Positions 17,423 to 26,438 of a stretch of DNA of 64,000 bases are shown here, in pieces. Both the position numbers and the translations under genes were made by a program. The stretch lies in the NCBI GenBank assembly GCA_965206775.1, contig CBDBKU010000002.1, forward strand, positions 2,170,001 through 2,234,000. Reading direction: 5' to 3'. A model generated the notes under the pieces. It saw only the letters and a list, made by a program, of their open reading frames with translations. It made no database searches and had not been told where the DNA came from. This DNA is from VXMF01 sp965206775. GTDB lineage: Bacteria; Acidobacteriota; Terriglobia; Bryobacterales; UBA6623. Positions within the stretch are counted from its first letter, which is position 1. Every line of letters starts with the position of its first letter.

Positions 17423-18037
17423 GTGCTGGGGATAGATCAAGAGCAATTCGCAGTTATGACGCACAACAATGAACTCGGATCGCTCAGCAATATTGATATG
17501 AATTCCAGTCAGAATCTCAGCATTCCTGATGTGGGACAATCCATTACAATGGCGATGGAATCTAGAGTAAATGCACAGACAGAAGGCGTAATTCTGTTTC
17601 ATTGGGACCATTTCGAGATCAATCAGCCGAATCTGGACAGCCGAGGACAGAAAGAATATGACCTCGTCGTGGCTCTTGCACTTCCGAAAATCGAACCGTG
17701 GTTGGCACCAACTTTTCACGCACTACAGGAGTGGGAGGGATATGTCATAGAGATTAGTGATACGAGCTTTATGGCACGGTTAGTCGATTTGACAGCGGGA
17801 TTGGACCAGGCAGAGGAAGAAGCAGAAATTCCCATGTCCGAGGTGTCGGCTAAAGACGCGGTGAAAATGTGCCTGGGTAGCGTATTCCACTGGGTCATTG
17901 GCTACGAGCGATCCTTGGCGGGAACAAAACGGCGTGTTTCTGAGATCGTGTTTCGTGATGTGCCTCCTATTACTGAGAAAGACTTACGAGATGGGGAGGC
18001 ATGGGCACTTGGAGTGATCCAGTCATTCAATCTGTGA
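17423..18037 (+). CDS. operon protein 2, unknown function
   Basis: The protein has 204 aa from GTG 17423 (MLGIDQEQFAVMTHNNELGS). It contains no recognisable motif; acidic stretches (LDQAEEEAEIPMSEVSAKD) alternate with hydrophobic strands, and GSVFHWVIGYERSLAG lies near the C-terminus. It is likely cytoplasmic. It starts three bases after protein 1 ends, and its last 37 bases overlap the start of protein 3, so the three are one transcript with coupled translation. An ATG at 17457 is an alternative start. Composition is GC-poorer than the window, as for its partners. Confidence 0.65.
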   Translation: MLGIDQEQFAVMTHNNELGSLSNIDMNSSQNLSIPDVGQSITMAMESRVNAQTEGVILFHWDHFEINQPNLDSRGQKEYDLVVALALPKIEPWLAPTFHALQEWEGYVIEISDTSFMARLVDLTAGLDQAEEEAEIPMSEVSAKDAVKMCLGSVFHWVIGYERSLAGTKRRVSEIVFRDVPPITEKDLRDGEAWALGVIQSFNL

Positions 18038-19113
18038 CGAACTTGGCGAAACGTCCGAACCGAGACGAGTTCGAGTTCACTCTTTTCGGTCCAGGGTATG
18101 GAGAAAGCGCTGTGCTGCATGTCGGCGGAGGCCGTTGGGTCATTGTTGATTCATGTGTAGACAAGGACGGAACACCGCGAGCTCTGAAGTACTTGGAAAG
18201 CATCGGCGTTGATCCGGCCGAGGCCGTAAGTCTCATTGTGGCAACTCACTGGCATGATGATCATATCCGTGGAATCGCAAGATTAGTTGATGTCTGTAGC
18301 CAAGCTGCCTTCTGTTGTGCCAGCGTTCTCTGCAAGAAGGAATTTCTCACGGTTGCCTATGCGCTGGAAGGCCGTAGTCTCTCGGTCGGTGGTTCGGGCC
18401 TGCGAGAAATCCACCGAGTTATTTCGCGGTTGGCCCAGACGGGATCACCTCCCAAGCTGGCATTAGCTAATCGTCGGATTTTTGTACGTAACAAGTGTGA
18501 GATCTGGTCGCTCTCACCCAGCGATCTAGCTTTTCATGCGTTCTTGAAGTCAATTGGCGGGTTGGTGAGTGGTGCTCGTGAAGGCAATATCAGAGTTACA
18601 GGTCTGTCTCCCAACCTGGTCGCTGTTACCCTCTGGGTCAGGGTCGATGATGTCACGGTACTGCTTGGGTCGGATTTAGAAAAACGCGGTTGGATCGACA
18701 TTCTTCAGAGCGCAGAGCGCCCGATGGGCAAAGCGTCGGCATACAAGGTGCCTCACCACGGATCTGACAGTGGCCATGAGCCAAGGGTGTGGGACTGCAT
18801 GCTAGATACTGATCCCTACGCGCTACTCACACCTTGGAGAAGGGGCGGTCACTCCTTGCCTAACCAGCGCGATGTGAGGCGTATTCTCTCGTGCACTCCG
18901 AACGCCTACGCAACCGCACGGATCAATTCCATTAGGCGAGCCCCCTTACGTCGGAGCAGTATGGTCGAACGGACCATCCGGGATTCCGGGGTCAAGCTTC
19001 GTCAGCTTTCGATGTCGCCGGGTTCCATTCGATTACGGTATTCACTGGGATCGAGCATGCAATGGAAGGTTGAGACGTTCGGACCAGCGTGTCACCTCAG
19101 CGATCTCAACTAA
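18001..19113 (+). CDS. metallo-beta-lactamase-fold protein, ComEC-like
   Basis: The protein has 370 aa. The metal-binding motif is complete: H83-W-H85-D86-D87-H88 (THWHDDH), followed by LLGSDLEKRGW with D225 and the KVPHHGS motif (H252, H253). This arrangement is typical of the hydrolase domain of ComEC/Rec2 and related stand-alone proteins, often nucleases or phosphodiesterases. There are no membrane helices, so it is not a ComEC channel. ATG 18001 has GGGGAGG just upstream, inside protein 2. It is probably the enzymatic part of the three-gene operon. The substrate is unknown. Confidence 0.8.
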   Translation: MGTWSDPVIQSVTNLAKRPNRDEFEFTLFGPGYGESAVLHVGGGRWVIVDSCVDKDGTPRALKYLESIGVDPAEAVSLIVATHWHDDHIRGIARLVDVCSQAAFCCASVLCKKEFLTVAYALEGRSLSVGGSGLREIHRVISRLAQTGSPPKLALANRRIFVRNKCEIWSLSPSDLAFHAFLKSIGGLVSGAREGNIRVTGLSPNLVAVTLWVRVDDVTVLLGSDLEKRGWIDILQSAERPMGKASAYKVPHHGSDSGHEPRVWDCMLDTDPYALLTPWRRGGHSLPNQRDVRRILSCTPNAYATARINSIRRAPLRRSSMVERTIRDSGVKLRQLSMSPGSIRLRYSLGSSMQWKVETFGPACHLSDLN

Positions 19114-19201
19114 GTGTTGTCAAACGTCACCGAACTCGCCTGTGTTACCGTATCGACACGCGACATTCGCCAGATCGAGTGAGCACACTCAATTGCAGGC
19201 C

Positions 19202-19800
19202 TTAGTGAGGAACGTGCACGAGGGTCAGGTCCGTTGCAAGTGAAGTGGCTACGGAATGAAGAGCGTATTTCGGCAGGTGCCCCAGCTGGGCCAGCGACTT
19301 GAATCGCTTGAAGACCAGCTCGACTTGCCAGCGCAGCCGATACCATTCCAAGACCTTCGAGGCTGGGAACTGCGCTGGCGGATAGGTCGTGAACACGGTC
19401 ACGTACCAAGCAAACCGCAGGGTCTCCGGCTGCACCTGCTTGCCCTTGCGCCGGGCCACCTTATGGATCTTGGCGTGCGCGACCTGGATCGCTCCCTCGG
19501 TCTTGCGAATCGCGCAGACCCTGCCTGCGAGGGTAGGACCGGTCTTGGCGACCGCGCGAGCCGACCACTTCCCCACAGATCCGCGTTGTTGCAGGGATTC
19601 AACCGTCGTCAGCAGGTCGATCGGCTTGTCGTCGGTGGTTTCGAGCAGCGGCGACCCGGTGTTCACGCGCACCGTCGCGTGGGCACCCGCAGCGGCGACG
19701 TGCTGATTCCCGACAGTAGTCGAGTGGCCCCGGTCGGCCAGCACGCAATCGCCGCCCGTGTCACGGTCTCGCTCATGCCCACACTATGCAAAATGACGGC
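19202..19800 (-). pseudogene. IS4-family transposase remnant
   Basis: The minus strand reads GDCVLADRGHSTTVGNQHVA, AHATVRVNTGSPLLE, then KVLEWYRLRWQVELVFKRFK (the conserved YREK-like region) and SLAQLGHLPK. This is the C-terminal half of an IS4-type DDE transposase. The catalytic Asp of LADRG and the Glu of the VELVFKR helix are visible. The N-terminal half is missing beyond about 19800, and the C-terminal end stops early near 19202. No terminal repeats were found. Confidence 0.75.
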
Positions 19801-19877
19801 CCGGGAAACAAGTTAGCGCTTATGGGGCGCAGGTGTTGGCACACGCGGGGGCCTGATCGGGGGCCAGCTGCCCTTGA

Positions 19878-20384
19878 TCACTTCGTCGGTATCGGGCACT
19901 CCGCATCCTCCCCGCTCAATTCGGAATCCACGAACCCCTCCCAGCGCGCGGCCGCCTTCCGATCCCAAGGGGCTCCCGAGCTGGCGAGCATCCCGAGATC
20001 GTTAGCCCGACGCTGCAGCGCGTCGAACTTGGCCGTAGCGCCGTCTGCGTACCAGTTCGACCACAGGTCGCTGTACTCGATGCGCAGACTCTCCCAGGCA
20101 GTCCTAAGCGTCACGAGCGTCGAGTGTGTCTGATTCAGGTTCGTGGCCGTCGGCCAGATATTCGCAGCCGCGGCGACCAACGCGAACACGGCGGCCAAGA
20201 GCGGCCACGGCTCCCGGACCAGCGTGACGAATGCACCGGACGCGAACCCTAGGGACAGGCCCTGGACCCACTTCAGCCGCCTCGCGTAGCGCGCCGCCAT
20301 CTCGCCGAAGTAGAGCGACCGCACTCTTGCCTCGCGCATCGCCTTCCAGACCTGACCGGACTCGCTTTCGGGAATGCCTGCCAC
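19878..20384 (-). CDS. SLATT-like two-helix membrane protein
   Basis: The protein has 168 aa from GTG 20384. Two adjacent transmembrane helices lie near residues 45-85 (GLSLGFASGAFVTLV and LLAAVFALVAAAANIW). They are preceded by an amphipathic basic segment and followed by a long helix (LRTAWESLRIEYSDLWSNWY). This two-TM-plus-helix plan resembles SLATT effectors, which are thought to kill or arrest the cell by membrane damage when triggered. Assignment is by architecture only. No sensor gene adjoins it, though the metallo-beta-lactamase operon is 0.8 kb away on the other strand. Confidence 0.5.
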   Translation of the reverse strand: MAGIPESESGQVWKAMREARVRSLYFGEMAARYARRLKWVQGLSLGFASGAFVTLVREPWPLLAAVFALVAAAANIWPTATNLNQTHSTLVTLRTAWESLRIEYSDLWSNWYADGATAKFDALQRRANDLGMLASSGAPWDRKAAARWEGFVDSELSGEDAECPIPTK

Positions 20385-20469
20385 GAATTGAATTGCAGTG
20401 AATGTGGATCGATGACCGAGTCAGGGACTCGTCCCGCAAGCGATCCCTCTTTCGGGCACCGACCACAAG

Positions 20470-20821
20470 TTGCCGGGCTTCGACCAGGCCATCGCGCCCC
20501 AAGATATTGCGCTCCCCGCCCGCCGCGAGCCGGACGACAGGCGCGTCTTCGCCGTGCTGCTGAAGCTTGGCCTGGAGCCGGCGGACGCCTATGCTTTCGT
20601 CCAGGACCCGCAGGACTTGGCCGCGGAGTACCTCATTGTTCGCTTCGAGTCCAAGCTGGAAGCCCAGGCAGCCCGCCTCGAGTCGAGGCTTGCTGAGCAG
20701 GCGGGAAACTCAACGAGCTTAGAGCGGAAGCGCGGAGCATTGACAGGACCATCGGCCAAGCCGGCGTCGGGCTCGGCCTCTTCCTGGCCGCACTGATAAA
20801 CGTGGCTCGCCTCCTGCAGTG
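20470..20821 (+). pseudogene. small coiled-coil membrane-anchored protein, frameshifted
   Basis: The first frame (TTG 20470) reads PDDRRVFAVLLKLGLEPADA and a coiled coil, ESKLEAQAARLESRLAEQ. Near 20704 the sense shifts to LNELRAEARSIDRTIGQAG, then VGLGLFLAALINVARLLQ and a stop at 20821. The restored product, about 117 aa, has a C-terminal transmembrane anchor after the coiled coil, like small DUF1640-type proteins. A one-base change at the junction makes it a pseudogene as read. Confidence 0.55.
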
Positions 20822-20958
20822 ATCCGAGCCCTTCAGCCAGCTCGAAACGCTCCGCCCCTAAGTGGATGAGCTTGCGGGGAATCTTTGGGGCCCCGGGGAG
20901 CGTACCTGCAGCCCCGTCCCGGAAACGATGCAATTCACCGCAGTTGGCGGGACGAATC

Positions 20959-22787
20959 GTAACTGCCCAGGTAGTCTTCAGATACAGGAGCCCCAATCGA
21001 TTGGATGAATAGAGGGGCTCACTTGGAGTGCGGTCCGCTCAGCATGCGTGCATCCGAACCGGGTGTAGTGTGGCGGCTAGGGTTCCACCCTCGCCAGCAG
21101 AGCGGCCGGCCCTTGCAACAAGGCCTCAACGCGGTTCAAGCCCTGCTTGCGCGCCGTCGAGAGCACACTACGCAGCGTGGCGAAGTCCTGCGCACCCTGC
21201 TCGGAGCGGAACCCGCCCGAGATCTTCATCCGCAGCTTCATCATCCGCAAATCCTGTTCGGCTTGGTTGTTCGTGAACGGCACCCTCTCGTCCCTGAGAA
21301 ATCGCAACACCGACTCCCGCCTGTCCCTCAGCCGCAACGCCAGATTATGTCCCGGCCGACGCTTCTTGCGGCCCCGCCGTCCCGGCTTGGCCGGCCGCAA
21401 CGGCTCCAACCTCTCGTGATACGCCAACGCCTCCCGCACCAACTCGTCGTAACGCCGCTCGATCCTCTCCAGTAGCAACCGCGGCAACGCCACCCCCCGC
21501 TCCCGCACGCTGTCCACCGCCCGCTTCGCCCGCCTCAGCAACTGCTGCATCCGCCGCGCCCAGTCTTCCCCGTCGATCTTCGCCAACGCCTCTAGCTCCC
21601 GCAAGTGGTGAATGTTACACAGCGCGTGCAGCACTCCCGGCACCTTGAAATACGAGGCCCAGTGGTCATGCACCAAGATGCCTCGCAACCCCTCCAACAC
21701 GCCACCCCGCTGGCGGCTTGTCCGGTAGTAGGTCAGCTTCGCCGTGCTCAGCACGTGCAACCACTGCCCCTGGCCCGCAATCCGGAATCCCGTCTCGTCC
21801 AGATGCTTCACCCCGCTCGCGCTTACCAGCTGATCCCGTACCCGCTCGCTCCAACTCCGCCAGATCTGCGCTGCCTTGCGGCTCATCCCCGCCAGCGTCG
21901 CCGCGCACAATGCCACCCCGAACAGGTCCCGGAAGATCTCCGCCAGTCGATCCTCGGGCAGGCAATGGGCGTTCTGCAAGTACACCGCGGTGGCCGCGAT
22001 CCGCGGCCCGTACTGCACCGGCGCGCTCACTCCCTCCGGGAACGCGGCCCGCGTCAGCTGTCCGCACTGCTGGCAACGACAGCCCCAGGCCTGGTGCTCG
22101 GTCACCTCCGGCGCTGTCGGTGCGGGCAGATCATAGACCTGCCGACGCTGGGGCTCGCCCTCCACGTCGGCCGCCGACAGGGCCGCTCCGCACTCGCGGC
22201 AGCCTGACGGCAGGTGGACCTGGGTCCGCTCCGGTGTGTCCGTCTGGCTCAGCGTCGCGCCCTTGTGACCGGGCTGCCCACCCGAGCGCTTGCCGGACCG
22301 ACGACGCTGGCTGCGCGTCCGTTGCGCTGCCGCTGGCTTGGCCGGCCCATCGCTCGAGGGTGGTTTCCCGCTGTTGCTGCTGTCGAGGCCCAACCGCCGT
22401 TGCAATGCCTGCACTTGCTCTTGCAACGACTGCAACTGCCTCGTCAACTCCTCATGGAGGGCCTGCAACCGGGCGTTTTCGGCTCGCAACTGCGCGTTTT
22501 CGGCCTCCAATTGCGCCAGACGCTCGTGCCAGTCCACCGCACGTGGCTCGCTGTTGGCTCGCTCCACCTTCATCCCGCTGACGCCGGCACTGCTCGTCGC
22601 GAGCGCATCGGCTTGCCCACAACGGTCCGGAGGCCCAGAACATTACTATTGCTAACTGGTTTCCCAGCGGAAAGTCAAGTGCTGCCGAATTCTGGCCATC
22701 CCGGTGAGCGGTTCCCGTGGAACCATCCGGCCTCCCCCTTTTCAGTACGCATCACCCGCGTATGAGTGGGGGTACCTGGGCAGTTAC
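20959..22787 (-). mobile_element. IS66-family element, copy A (complete)
   Basis: The element is 1829 bp. The ends are perfect inverted repeats, GTAACTGCCCAGGTA at 20959-20973 and its complement at 22773-22787. They are flanked by an exact 8-bp target duplication GACGAATC (20951-20958 and 22788-22795), as IS66 elements make. It carries one transposase gene and no tnpA/tnpB helpers, like the ISBst12 branch. Two sisters lie at 51257-53086 and 60656-62506. Confidence 0.95.
21077..22573 (-). CDS. tnpC: IS66-family transposase, copy A
   Basis: The protein has 498 aa and is intact. Residues 15-70 are a coiled coil (LEAENAQLRAENARLQ) followed by the IS66 signature SSNSGKPPSSDGPAKP. Then come a zinc-finger-like segment (GCRECGAALS, CRCQQCGQ) and the DDE core with HLDETGFRI, ILVHDHWASYF and PFTNNQAEQDLRMMKLRMKI. 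It should catalyse cut-and-paste or replicative transposition of the element. The C-terminus LLQGPAALLARVEP ends about 100 bases inside the left repeat. It is nearly identical to copy B at 60774. Confidence 0.93.
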   Translation of the reverse strand: MKVERANSEPRAVDWHERLAQLEAENAQLRAENARLQALHEELTRQLQSLQEQVQALQRRLGLDSSNSGKPPSSDGPAKPAAAQRTRSQRRRSGKRSGGQPGHKGATLSQTDTPERTQVHLPSGCRECGAALSAADVEGEPQRRQVYDLPAPTAPEVTEHQAWGCRCQQCGQLTRAAFPEGVSAPVQYGPRIAATAVYLQNAHCLPEDRLAEIFRDLFGVALCAATLAGMSRKAAQIWRSWSERVRDQLVSASGVKHLDETGFRIAGQGQWLHVLSTAKLTYYRTSRQRGGVLEGLRGILVHDHWASYFKVPGVLHALCNIHHLRELEALAKIDGEDWARRMQQLLRRAKRAVDSVRERGVALPRLLLERIERRYDELVREALAYHERLEPLRPAKPGRRGRKKRRPGHNLALRLRDRRESVLRFLRDERVPFTNNQAEQDLRMMKLRMKISGGFRSEQGAQDFATLRSVLSTARKQGLNRVEALLQGPAALLARVEP

Positions 22788-22795
22788 GACGAATC

Positions 22796-23262
22796 TTACT
22801 CCGGAATCCAAATGAGGTCGACGCCGTCGCGGGGCGCACGACCCTCCCCGACCTGGATTTCGACGAGGACAGCGTAGCGGTAGCCATGATCGCGCTTCAT
22901 TTCTTCGAGCGTCTGCTTGTCTTTAGCACGGTTCTCGGGGTTCGTACTCTTCTTGCACTGCAGGGCAAGGAGGTTGTTGTCGGTTCCCCTCTCGTGAACG
23001 ACGAGATCGGGGAATATCCGACGGGCTGGCTGCCCGACGGTCTTGTACTTCTTCGCCCTGTTGCGCTGCCGGTTGTATTCCACGTCCACGGCATATATCC
23101 GTCGAACCGATCGTTCAGGTAGCCTGCCAGGTGATGAACAAGCGACCGTTCGTTGACTTCGTCAAACAGGAGGACCTGATCGTTCTCTTCGAGTTTCCGC
23201 ATGGCGGCCCTCAATTCAGACTCGGCATGATCTCTCTCCATCACGATCACCGAGCGTGCCAC
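22796..23262 (-). pseudogene. PD-(D/E)xK-like nuclease, frameshifted
   Basis: The N-terminal frame reads RAAMRKLEENDQVLLFDEVN and HHLAGYLNDRFDGY. A two-base AT insertion in a TATATAT run near 23089 shifts it. The second frame continues AVDVEYNRQRNRAKKYK, FPDLVVHERG, NLLALQCKK and then DGVDLIWIPE. The PD, then LQCKK strand, resembles the PD-(D/E)xK core with Gln in place of the acidic residue, as in Mrr-type enzymes. The restored length is about 155 aa. IS66 copy A inserted just past its 3' end. Function is inferred weakly. Confidence 0.5.
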
Positions 23263-23399
23263 CTAGGAAACGGAGTGCCCGTTCGACGTCGACGCCGGTC
23301 CAGCATGGGCCGGTAGCTGCTGCACGGGAGACAGACCCGAGTCGGCGGCACGCCCGGCCGTCCCGCTGGAGTTCCGGTCAGCCGTTCTGCGGCTCGAGT

Positions 23400-24045
23400 T
23401 CAGGCGGCCGCAGCCGAGGCATCCCAGGCGAAGCGAGGGCTTGCCCACGCCCTGAACCCGCAGCCGGGGCACCTGCAGGCGACATTGGCTTGTGGGTGCG
23501 GCTCCGGGCGGGGCGGCTAACGGGGCTTCCCGGCGGCATCCGCGATCCGCAGGGCGGCGTCGGACCAGCTCAGCTCGTATCCATCGCCGACGAGCTTGCG
23601 CGCGGCTTCCTCGAAGGGTCCCCCGGGCACGATGAAGTGGTCCATCTGCTGGCCCGTCTGCTTCCCGCCCGGCCCGCCGGGGTCGGAGGGGACCAGGCCG
23701 ACACGCCGCATGAGCGCCCCCCACCCCCGGTTGTGATATCCGGCCCGCGAGGGCGATCCGAAGCGAGCCGTGCACCAACTCGTGGACGAGCGTCGAGAGG
23801 ACATCCTCGGTCGGGAAGTTCCGGAAATATACGGGATTCATGGCGATCTCGTCGGCCACGGCCCCGTCCGTCCGGCTCCAGTGCTCCGGGCCGAAGTGGC
23901 CCAGGACTGCTGGCCTGTGCGTGTACGTGAGCAGGACGCGTGGAAGGGGGCCGCCGAAAAGCGCCGCGTTGAAGTGGTCGAACGCGGCCCGGAGCCCGCC
24001 CAGCGCCTCGCGCGTTGGATCGATGGGGGCGGGTGTCGCAGCCAT
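23400..24045 (-). pseudogene. SprT-like zinc protease, frameshift and stop
   Basis: The first frame (from 24045) reads FDHFNAALFGGPLP, GHFGPEHW, EIAMNP and STLVHELVHGS, the SprT-family metalloprotease with HELVH. Near 23770 about eight bases are missing, where HVWQxHFG is expected, and the sense continues in another frame: FGSPSRAGYHNRGWGALMRR, GLVPSDPGGPGGKQTGQQMD, HFIVPGGPFEEAARKLV. A TAG at 23517-23519 then interrupts it before a C-terminal zinc motif, CRCPGCGFRAW. SprT-like proteases act on DNA-protein crosslinks in some species. This copy cannot be functional. Confidence 0.75.
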
Positions 24046-24152
24046 ATCTGTATCGTCCGATACAAATCATTTGCGAGCAGTCTGGCAAGGACTGAGCGAC
24101 CCCGCGATTCGTTGAGGGTTTTTGCGAGAGTGAAGCCTAGACTCCCCGCAAG

Positions 24153-25924
24153 CCTAGCCCGGATATCTCACCACTGGGAGTGGACATGAGGCGTCAATTC
24201 GTGGTAAATTGTTTGTTATCAAGCAATTGCAATCCCCACGAGGAGAACGCCTCATGCCAGCACACTGTACCACAATCGAGCTCCCCAACAACGGCCGTCG
24301 CAAGGTGATCGCCCGCTTCGACGGGGGTCGCATGTCCTCCGATGGGGGCGCCTTGCTGCTGCAGGCCGCGGACCGCGCGCTCGACCAGACCGGCCGCATG
24401 GCCGCCTGCTTCAGCGATCACCGCAATCCCGCGCGTTGCGAGCATTCCCTGCACGATCTGGTCGCCCAGCGCCTGTATGGACTCGCGCTCGGCTACGAAG
24501 ATGTCAACGATCATGACACCCTGCGCGACGACAGCCTGCTCGCGCTCGCGCTCGGCCGGCCGGACGTGACCGGACAGGGCCGCGTGCGCGAGCGCGACCG
24601 GGGCCATCCGCTGGCCGGCTCGAGCACGCTCAACCGGCTCGAGCTGGGCACGCCCGAGCAAGCCGAAGAGGACCGCTACAAGCGGATCGTGGCCGATCCG
24701 GAGCGGCTCGACGCGCTGCTGGTGGACCTGTTCCAGGAGCAGCATGGGGAGGTTCCGGACGAGATCGTGCTGGACGTGGACGCGACCCATGACCCGCTGC
24801 ACGGGGAGCAGGAAGGGCGCCACTTCCACGGCTACTACGACTGCTACTGCTACCTGCCGCTGTAGGTGACCTGTGGGCCGCACGTGCTGTGCGGGCGGCT
24901 GCGGCCATCGAGCGTGGATCCGGCGGAGGGGGTGGTGGAAGAGCTGGAGCGGAGCGTGGGGCGGATCCGGCAGCGCTGGCCGGAGGTGGCGGTCATCGTG
25001 CGCGGGGACGCTGGGTTCTGCCGGGAGGATCTGATGGCGTGGTGCGAGAGGCAGGAGGGCGTGCACTACGTGTTCGGGCTGGCGCAGAACCCGCGGCTGA
25101 AGCGAGCGGTGGGGCAACAGCAGGAGCGGTCGCGGCGGCGGGGGCTGGCGAGCGGGCGGAAGTCGCGGCGGTACCGGGATTTCCGCTACCGCACGCGGGG
25201 GAGCTGGAGCCGGACGCGGCGGGTCGTGGGCAAGGCAGAGTGGTTGCCGGGCGAGGCGCGCAACAACAACGTGCGCTTCGTGGTGACGAGCCTGGGCCAG
25301 CGGGCGTGGGGAACGCGCGAGCTGTACGAGAAGCTGTACTGTGCGCGCGGGGACATGGAGAACCGGATCAAGGAGCAGCAGCTGGACCTGTTCGCGGACC
25401 GGACGTCGGCGGCGACGCTGCGAGCGAACCAGCTGCGGCTGCACTGGGCGCTGTTTGCGGCCGCGCTGCTGGAGGTGCTGCGGGGCTGGGCGCTGGCGGG
25501 GACGGAACTGGCGAAGGCGCAGTTCGGAACGATCCGGACACAGTTGCTGAAGGTGGCCGCCGTGGTGCGGGTGAGTGTGCGGAGGATCTGGGTGTCGTTG
25601 TCGTCCCTGTTCCCGCGACAGGAGCTGTTCGCGCACTGCGTGGCCCAGCTGAGGGAGGCGGCGGCGAGCTAGCCGTCGGAGCATCGGATCGGGCTGTAGC
25701 CCGCCGCAGGGGAGGGGTGCGCGCGCAACGTGCCGATTCGCCGGCCCGGAGAGGCGGGACAACCCCGGAGCCGGTTCTGACAGCAGGACCACGCGGCCAC
25801 AGGGGAGGATTCGCAGGAGGAGGATCGCCAACTCCGCTGACAAGCGTCTCTCTCAGGTCCAGCTTCTGGGCTGTTGTACTGCGGACCCGCAGTTGCCCAC
25901 TGTTGGTGAGATATCCGGGCTAGG
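24153..25924 (+). mobile_element. IS1380-family element
   Basis: The element is 1772 bp with perfect 21-bp inverted repeats at 24153-24173 and 25904-25924, beginning CCTAGCCCGGATATCTC. The four bases outside are CAAG and GGTA, so the expected target duplication is absent. The element may have been carried here by recombination, or one flank has changed. Confidence 0.9.
24254..25672 (+). pseudogene. IS1380 transposase with internal TAG
   Basis: From ATG 24254 (GAGGAG upstream) the frame reads RFDGGRMSSDGGALLL, DLVAQRLYGLALGYEDVNDH, LDVDATHDPLHG and HGYYDCYCYLPL. It is interrupted by TAG at 24863-24865 and continues in the same frame to 25672 with VIVRGDAGFCREDLMAWCE, ELYEKLYCARGDMENRIKEQ and RANQLRLHWALFA. 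The family has Tyr at the stop position (CYLPLYV), and a related fragment at 29455-29790 keeps it, so TAC or TAT changed to TAG. Catalytic residues lie on both sides of the stop, so the element is immobile unless helped in trans. Confidence 0.88.
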
Positions 25925-26430
25925 GGTAGTCGAGCGTCGTATCGCGCCGACATCTCTCCTAGCGAGTGTTGATTCTCTGTTTATTTCGGCGAAAATCGGG
26001 GGTTTGTCCCCACATTAAATTGCCGTCAAACTGCTTGGAAATCAGAATATTGTGAACACAAACGAGCAGATCAGACGGGCGTCACTCCTTTGGATACATA
26101 CCGAATTCACAGCCTCTAGACCCTCTCTCTTCCGGCAGGAGTGGATTAATGCGAGAAACCGGCCTATCCTCCCGCCGGAATAATTTGAGGATCTGCCGTC
26201 AAAATAAACCGAACGTCAACACGAGGCCGGCAGCTTGGTGGGCTTTCGCCTGCTGAGGACAGACTAGCGCGAGACCTCTTGCGCTCATGCCCTATCCGGC
26301 CCAACACTTCTTGACGGCGGCCGGGAAGGACCTCGCTGCCCTCCTCCATGTCCGATAATCGCCTCTGTCGTGCGTTATCCGCCTTGGAGCGCACGGACAG
26401 TTCGGCGGGAACGGGGATCATAGATTCTTC
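25925..26430. other. gap between two insertion sequences
   Basis: No gene is recognised. The first 240 bases are visibly more A/T-rich than the window. A plus-strand pair CCTCCCGCCGG and its partner near 26130-26180 hints at a hairpin, but nothing firmer can be said. Confidence 0.35.
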
Positions 26431-26438
26431 GTAACTAC

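Noticed and set aside
18001..19113. ComEC DNA-uptake channel
   Set aside because: The protein has only the metallo-beta-lactamase-type domain and no transmembrane channel region or OB-fold.
23400..25672. Stop-codon recoding (TAG or TAA read as Tyr)
   Set aside because: All three stop codons end intact genes normally here, and frameshifts occur in the same neighbourhood, so pseudogene decay explains the in-frame stops better.
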